24,592 nucleotides of DNA, taken from positions 1 to 24,592 of the IMG/VR virus record IMGVR_UViG_3300037189_023486, one strand, 5' to 3'. Numbering within the stretch: the first letter of the stretch is position 1; every line of letters starts with the position of its first letter. Below, one piece after another: positions 22,201-24,592 of this stretch. The stretch comes from a virus. The position numbers and the translations under genes are program-made. The notes under the pieces were generated by a model. That model was given only the letters and a program-made list of their open reading frames with translations, was not told where the DNA came from and made no database searches.

Positions 22201-24592
22201 ATTATTTTCAATTTTTACATAATATGATGAATTATTAACCAAAGTTAAATTTTGATCAATATCACTTCCACCAAATGTGCCTATCCCAATAGGTATATTT
22301 CCATTTGAATTATAAATTACTTCTTGTCCATTATTTAAATTATGATCATCTAAAAATGTTATGGTATCATATACATAATCAACTCCTCCAGAATTTGATG
22401 ATAGTCTTCCATCAAAATAAATTTCCTTTACATTTTTCTTAAAAATTGGTTGAAGAACACATCCAGCACCATTACCACCACTTACTCCAATTGATACTAT
22501 CGAATTAATATCAAATTCTTGTGGATCTATAAAAACTTTTTCAACTTTACCACTAATAACTGGTTGAATTAATGCAGTTATACCTATTCCAGCAGATAAT
22601 TCTATAACTGGTGGATTTACGACATCATAATTTTTTCCACCATTTAAAACCCTTACAGATTTTACAGGGCCATAATAAATTTTATCATGTGATTTATAAC
22701 TTTTAATTTCTACACCATTAACTAACATTCCAATTGAACCAGGAACTGTTAGTTGATGTGTTCCATTTTGAGTATTTTGATTTAATGGAAATTTTTTCAG
22801 TAATTTTTGTGCTTGAATAATTGCAGATCTTTGAGAATATAATATGAATTGATGATCAGTAGAAAAATCTGAGTCCTCAAATTTTAAATTTCTATCACTA
22901 CCAATAAAAGATTTTGAAGCATACAACTTAATTCTATTTTTTAAATCCTGAACTTCTACATAATAGGATCCACCTTCAGTTAATCCAGCAATGACATTTG
23001 ATTCTGGTATGTAATAAATTCTATCTCCAGTAATGTATGGAACATCAGCAGAGCAATTTATAATCGAATATAAATTATCAGCATCTTTGTCGGACAAACC
23101 TACCGCAAAAGCACTATTAGTATTTTTTGTTATTTGATACGCATAGGGTATATTTAATCCTTTGTTATTCGATGGTAATGAATTTGATGCAACATACATG
23201 TATTCATCATTTTCATTGTATACATTTTGTATATCCGATAAAATAATATCATTTCCAAACTCAATGGGTACTTGAGAACTGCTAGATTTATTAATTTTTC
23301 TTCTCAAATCATATTCTTCACCAGATACTGGAGTAAAATTAAAATTGTTTAATGCAAGTGTTTTTGTATTATTTTCTATTTCATCTCTAACATACGGAAA
23401 ACTTTCAGATTCAGTGGGAAATTTTACATTATTAGTACCCCTTTCAACAATTTCTACTAAATCACCCTCTTTTAAACTTGACTTATTGATTGGACTTTTT
23501 ACTGTTATTGTAGATCCACTAATATTTTGTATTTGATATCTGGAACTTGTATTGTATATCCAAGAATTTGCAAATATTTCTTTATACGATTTATCTTGAA
23601 CTGGATCTTTAATTATTTCTCCAAGATTTTTTATTGATATTTCTTCTCCAGTTTTAGATTTAAAGGTATTAGATATCGGTACAAACTCTGATAATACACC
23701 TGTAATTCTAAGTTCTACTTTTTTTGTAGTATCTCCATTTTCATATCCATAATAAATTTCATCAGATCTTATTGAATCTGTAGAATTAATTTCTTCCTCT
23801 ACTCCAGAACAACCTAAAAATTGATTAATGCTTTTTCCAGTATATGTTATGGTATTATTTCCAGATATAATAGTTCCAGTTTTGCTAAATCCAATTGTAG
23901 TGTCAACACTAATTACTGATGCTCCTATAGAAACATTTTCTAAACATTTTGTATTAGGAGTAATTGTAAAAGTACCTTCAATCGCAGATCTATCATCATT
24001 TCCAATAAAGAGAGAAATTTTATAATATCTTTTATTTTGTCTAGTAAATACTTCTACTTCAGAAACTGGAGCATTAGTGTCGGGATCTGTAGACTTTGTA
24101 ATTGTTTGACCCACTAATTTTGAAGGATCTCCAGAAATTCTTTGTGCAGATACAACTCTTCTTCTAATGTATTCTGCAGATGATGGTTTGATTAGAAAAT
24201 CTTCTAAATTTATTACCTGAGGGGTTATTCCGTAAAGTACATTAAATAAAATTTTAAAAGACTCATCAGTACCTTTAGATTGATAAAAAGATCTGGAATT
24301 TTTTATAAAATTTCCTACATTTAAATCGGAAACAAAATCTACATCCTCTAATCCTGGAGTTAATGCAAATTTTATTTTTTTATAAAATTCTTTTAAAAAT
24401 AGTGAACTTAAATTCTGTACCGAAGATTTTGAAGTATGTGCTGAGGATTTAGAAGTTGAAAATACTAATTCTTCTTGATTTGATACTGCATGATAAGAAG
24501 TAATACCACTAAATCCACGAATACATCCAGTAAAAGTATTAGTAGTAATTCCAGTATATGTGATTATTTCATTATCAATTTTTAACAACCCA
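13225..24592 (-). CDS. Giant modular baseplate/tail structural protein with YHYH-type domain (partial, start outside window)
   Basis: The frame runs open to the right edge. A TTG at 24588 is in frame, but the preceding codon (GGG) is open and the sequence begins inside a repeated module, so I treat the gene as truncated. Residues are numbered from that TTG. Near 60-135, 'FYKKIKFALTPGLEDVDF' and 'SKGTDESFKILFNVLYG' are typical of large marine T4-like baseplate proteins. A YHYH-type domain ('GWAYDGNPIYGSYGY') spans ~1140-1240. 'FDLVKDVDID', 'NVLKIDDIHRQFSN' and 'EIVILNNSSESYILEKGSI' lie at ~2350-2475, and two similar beta domains at ~2540-2770. 'LLLIVINGVIQEPGIAYNF' and 'FFYRGTKEED' lie at ~3410-3470, and the C-terminus has 'GKFSWGRLSGFTRS' and 'QRRGTGLRLNGSL'. 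Many Gly-Tyr, HNL and GIGTT repeats occur throughout. It precedes gp8, where T4 has gene 7. A wedge role is inferred. Confidence 0.88.
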   Translation of the reverse strand, partial: GLLKIDNEIITYTGITTNTFTGCIRGFSGITSYHAVSNQEELVFSTSKSSAHTSKSSVQNLSSLFLKEFYKKIKFALTPGLEDVDFVSDLNVGNFIKNSRSFYQSKGTDESFKILFNVLYGITPQVINLEDFLIKPSSAEYIRRRVVSAQRISGDPSKLVGQTITKSTDPDTNAPVSEVEVFTRQNKRYYKISLFIGNDDRSAIEGTFTITPNTKCLENVSIGASVISVDTTIGFSKTGTIISGNNTITYTGKSINQFLGCSGVEEEINSTDSIRSDEIYYGYENGDTTKKVELRITGVLSEFVPISNTFKSKTGEEISIKNLGEIIKDPVQDKSYKEIFANSWIYNTSSRYQIQNISGSTITVKSPINKSSLKEGDLVEIVERGTNNVKFPTESESFPYVRDEIENNTKTLALNNFNFTPVSGEEYDLRRKINKSSSSQVPIEFGNDIILSDIQNVYNENDEYMYVASNSLPSNNKGLNIPYAYQITKNTNSAFAVGLSDKDADNLYSIINCSADVPYITGDRIYYIPESNVIAGLTEGGSYYVEVQDLKNRIKLYASKSFIGSDRNLKFEDSDFSTDHQFILYSQRSAIIQAQKLLKKFPLNQNTQNGTHQLTVPGSIGMLVNGVEIKSYKSHDKIYYGPVKSVRVLNGGKNYDVVNPPVIELSAGIGITALIQPVISGKVEKVFIDPQEFDINSIVSIGVSGGNGAGCVLQPIFKKNVKEIYFDGRLSSNSGGVDYVYDTITFLDDHNLNNGQEVIYNSNGNIPIGIGTFGGSDIDQNLTLVNNSSYYVKIENNKSIKLYPSFSSYSAGINTIGFTEVYNSGLHKFSTISNKKVISEIKVINGGSGYQNRKLIVKPTGISTLNYTINFENHGFNSGDIITYNYQTSNIVGLSTSNQFYVLKFNDNSFRLCDAGIGGTDITNYNRKNYVKFTSCGSGYQYFSYPTISASISYTQVGLGTTSQQFRSINLTASVKGSIVDVYLYENGTGYGSTILNLHKKPILSVKNGREAQLRPVVVNGMIKAVNVQYGGYEYYSSPDLIIVDSSESGSGGELRPVISDGKITSVIITNPGLGYSSRTTTIKVVPTGKNAIFDLKIRDLTVNNNIKFGDELLDQTENGLQYSVCGYFNNLQKSFKDVGQKHSPIIGWAYDGNPIYGSYGYSDPEDKNSQLKILQPGYELNSNNINDRPTQFGYGFFVEDYNYTNSGDLDENNGRFGKTPEFPNGIYAYFAPIEVGTFESKFPYFIGDTYRSNFIEENISIDQSFDFNSSNLVRNTFPYKVSDPYADNDFLSESNEFSKQTSIIESVTDGYINSVDVLNSGSNYKVNDSFTSDDTGTNGGGLLLRVSSIKGKDILDLSTSVENYENAIFTWKNENQVNITILPNHNLSNIDNVVISGFSTNLSKLNGSYTIGVTSYYSNLIKSVPSQSAGVSTELYVSQIPKSVSIGSSIGIGATEICQVIEIFKDLSILKVIRGSTGISHTATSQINFIPDSFTISNNVNYFESSLNNKVYFNPIESIGIGTQTGITTSIEVQLGDSTITRVVPTQGIYIENHPFKTNQKVIFVKPDGAANISVSTSKTGTPSYNIPSSGNSQVLYIQNKNINVIGIKTQIDSPELFFLNNGSDYDTYSLISDYSQIIGKVKRIKTQVSVSTSHELAFGDKIDLNVNPNLSVGIGTSTSIYVKKNSFENILINPLGFNSTGINTTTNIITINSHNLNTGDKVFYSSTDTIASGLSTGSYFVYKVDDNNIKFSQTYYDSTINPPNTVSFASTGGRYQSISLVNPQIKVIKNNDLIFNLSDSSLYGYKLKVYYDQEFKNEFVSTASTSGFTVTGIGTVGLTTYASLTLHYSNELPTKLYYNLEKSGYISTADNEVTNYSEILFTNSEYTNTYSVSGIGSTTFNIFLNKNPEKLSYNQSECDILEYSTTSLTSKGPINHINIISGGSGYKKLPSFSNLTSETGKDAYIVAKSNTIGNPKEVRIVNEGFDYSQDKTIQPTAFVPPLVTLENSNLISKINVINGGKNYLKAPSLIVVDSETRTKIDNGILEAKLSQNSITSVDIIQTPKGLPSTTVSLFAVNNDNGISVLKVESSSAGIFTCFITTPILGFNENKFEIGDKVYIEGIKKISEDGSGFNSEDYGYEFLTISDYDNSVNPVKVEIDVSQLTSNTGIAKNIQDSFPVIIAYKDYPSFEVIQDPSLFIVGEKLISNGIEIDLVITSSDKSFVKVFGSYELSVGDIIKGKTSGSIASISKIESNLGKFKIDYSVEKNIGWSNDIGKLNQDNQVISDNDYYQNLSYTIKSPITYNELKTPVNNLVHTSGLKNFADTEIISKVSLTTKNYSTSKLDLIDLSEEHRVDTIYNFDLVKDVDIDTTNNSSKFLNLKNKKLSSYIECISNNVLKIDDIHRQFSNLDGEPSEYLNVFKIDTAETYNRILVRISDPSNAQIQLTEIVILNNSSESYILEKGSIFNSYLAYGEFTISEEVDGKYLQFNPANPYDYDYDVKVIRNKFSSYSAGIGTTSVGFVNLTSSTTGVNSGLSTSIFSVESGKIQSLCANVQIVDNSTNQMNFVELYLTHDGTNTYISEYYFDTISTTDSYSGNSIGSFGANISSGILSLSYNNNSSNSIKIRSKIVGLGTTSVGVGTYRFKLSGQINGYERTATYESKYQSNVSAASSIISLNKNDFNALKSVIKVGVGSTSSLHQVFLVQDTSNIYVEQSAFLSVGSTTGIGTFGGSFNGNYFSLVFYPDSNITSGINLSSFNECVYTYVDSVNIPPNLYYGNITESVEVSFYNAINGNRINRKEFNLTSDGYPIFAYTFDPTNSSILNPATGEFSIKNHFFSNGEKLIYTPKSTFIGVAQSAVGIGTTLNSLGITTNRLPSDVYVIKTSKDTFKLSTRKDYAQQGIGVTFTSYGVGNAHQLEMYEKNSKTIITIDNVIQYPITFTPLKYNLTNNGGQINSQSSIFALSGISSIKPNDILKIDNEYMSITNVGLGTTSVGPITNTGNINLVQVNRGAVGSSATSHQDTTGIATIYKGSYNIVGNSIFFAESPRGNPQIITDSSNLSFETADFTGRVYLRNNYTTNQIYDDISLKFTGIGKTFTLTSQGINTAGLGLTGGNGILLINGIFQTPTTDNNPANNFRIYENTNVGVSSVVFSGITDNEGNIITSVYDVNQNQLPRGGIIVSLGSSGGLGYAPLAGASVTAVVNSGSIISVGKGSTDRLGSGYNGIISIGVSVYQSGHTGTPASITATVGAGGTLSFNVANGGTGYTNPQIFVSPPSYQNLEIIGISRLGIGTTTTTGTGLLLDIEVGASSTTGIGSTYFEVKTFNITRQGYGFNKGDVFTPVGLVTSGRLSSPISQFKLTVIDTFSDSFASWQFGEFDYIDSIKSYQDGERTTFPLYYNSSLLSFEKSENSPEINMNNLLLIVINGVIQEPGIAYNFDGGTSFTFTTAPKESDNVAVFFYRGTKEEDSSLVPVNTTIKKGDIVQVLNGNNTNLISQNRRKVFDLQYSDKFETNLYFDQGIDVNNYKPLAWTKQKVDTEINGEIVYKSRDSIESQVYPTAKIIKDFSTTDTQIFLDNAQFFNYENLVSPNIKFNSLIVDPNSTNDNLKMELIKDVSLVSGFSGIVTGIGTTTGTGGNPLALKFFLRSATSSFSGLSTGYPIYIFDTSVGKGVTSINTSNSTIVGIGTTFLDNIYYVHSITSTGPNAEIVTNIRSGTSTVGIATTGTISSPIGKFSWGRLSGFTRSDSPISLTVSGNTVNVGLSTFSDIQRRGTGLRLNGSLPKVII
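14560..22665 (-). repeat. Dispersed Gly-Tyr repeats in the giant protein (about 12 copies)
   Basis: Copies of an I/V-x-x-G-G-x-x-Y...P-x-[ILV] unit are scattered over the gene. From N- to C-terminus: NGGKNYDVVNPPVIEL (~22600-22660), NGGSGYQNRKLIV (~22020-22070), CGSGYQYFSYPTIS (~21750-21800), NGTGYGSTILNL (~21600-21650), GGYEYYSSPDLII (~21470-21520), NPGLGYSSRTTTIKV (~21340-21395), NSGSNYKVNDSF (~20595-20645), GGSGYKKLPSF (~18730-18780), NEGFDYSQDKTI (~18610-18655), GGKNYLKAPSLIV (~18490-18545), NGGTGYTNPQIFV (~14760-14815), RQGYGFNKGDVF (~14560-14615). Some are clustered (21340-21800, 18490-18780), others single. Positions are approximate. Confidence 0.75.

Noticed and set aside
24586-24588. 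TTG at 24588 as the real start of the giant gene
   Set aside because: The frame is open upstream to the window edge, and the sequence begins in mid-module. No ribosome binding site can be judged in the four remaining bases.
1-24592. A novel defence, mobile or CRISPR-like system
   Set aside because: No regular direct-repeat array, integrase, transposase, toxin-antitoxin pair, nuclease or helicase motif was seen. The whole window is accounted for by T4-like structural and packaging genes.

Overview
The window is part of the virion-structure cluster of a T4-like contractile-tailed phage (myovirus). It is strongly AT-rich, and every credible gene is on the minus strand with almost no intergenic DNA. 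Read in the direction of transcription (right to left), the order is: giant baseplate-region protein, gp8, giant DUF4815 protein, three small proteins, gp13, gp14, gp15, gp16, and the start of a DUF5661-like gene. This order, the low GC and the oversized structural proteins are typical of marine T4-like phages that infect picocyanobacteria (Prochlorococcus/Synechococcus) or SAR11. The sequence does not let me choose between those hosts. I see no host genes, tRNAs, CRISPR array, insertion sequence or integrase.

Right half (13225-24592): one open reading frame of more than 3,780 codons that runs off the window edge, so its true start is not visible. It is a mosaic of repeated beta-rich modules with a YHYH-type domain and sits where T4 has gene 7. 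A perfect T4-type late promoter octamer (TATAAATA) lies in the short gap before gp8 (11644-13194), a baseplate wedge protein. Next comes a 2,420-residue DUF4815 virion protein (4376-11638), in the place where T4 has genes 9-12 and wac.

Left half (1-4379): a 68-residue and a 58-residue small gene overlap each other. A second perfect TATAAATA follows, then a 114-residue beta-sandwich-like protein. The head-tail joining and packaging block comes last: gp13 and gp14 (neck), gp15 (tail terminator), gp16 (small terminase), and the first 35 codons of a DUF5661-like gene at the left edge. gp13/gp14 and gp14/gp15 are joined by one-base TAATG overlaps, which suggests translational coupling.

Together the genes build the baseplate wedge and its peripheral parts, the neck that closes the packaged head and joins the tail, and the start of the packaging motor. 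The gene order is conventional for this phage group. I do not see a wholly new system. The most interesting feature is protein modularity: a glycine-tyrosine repeat recurs in four different virion proteins, including as an insertion in the neck protein gp14. An isolated G7 tract within that insertion and the dispersed GIGTT-type peptides of the giant protein are also notable.
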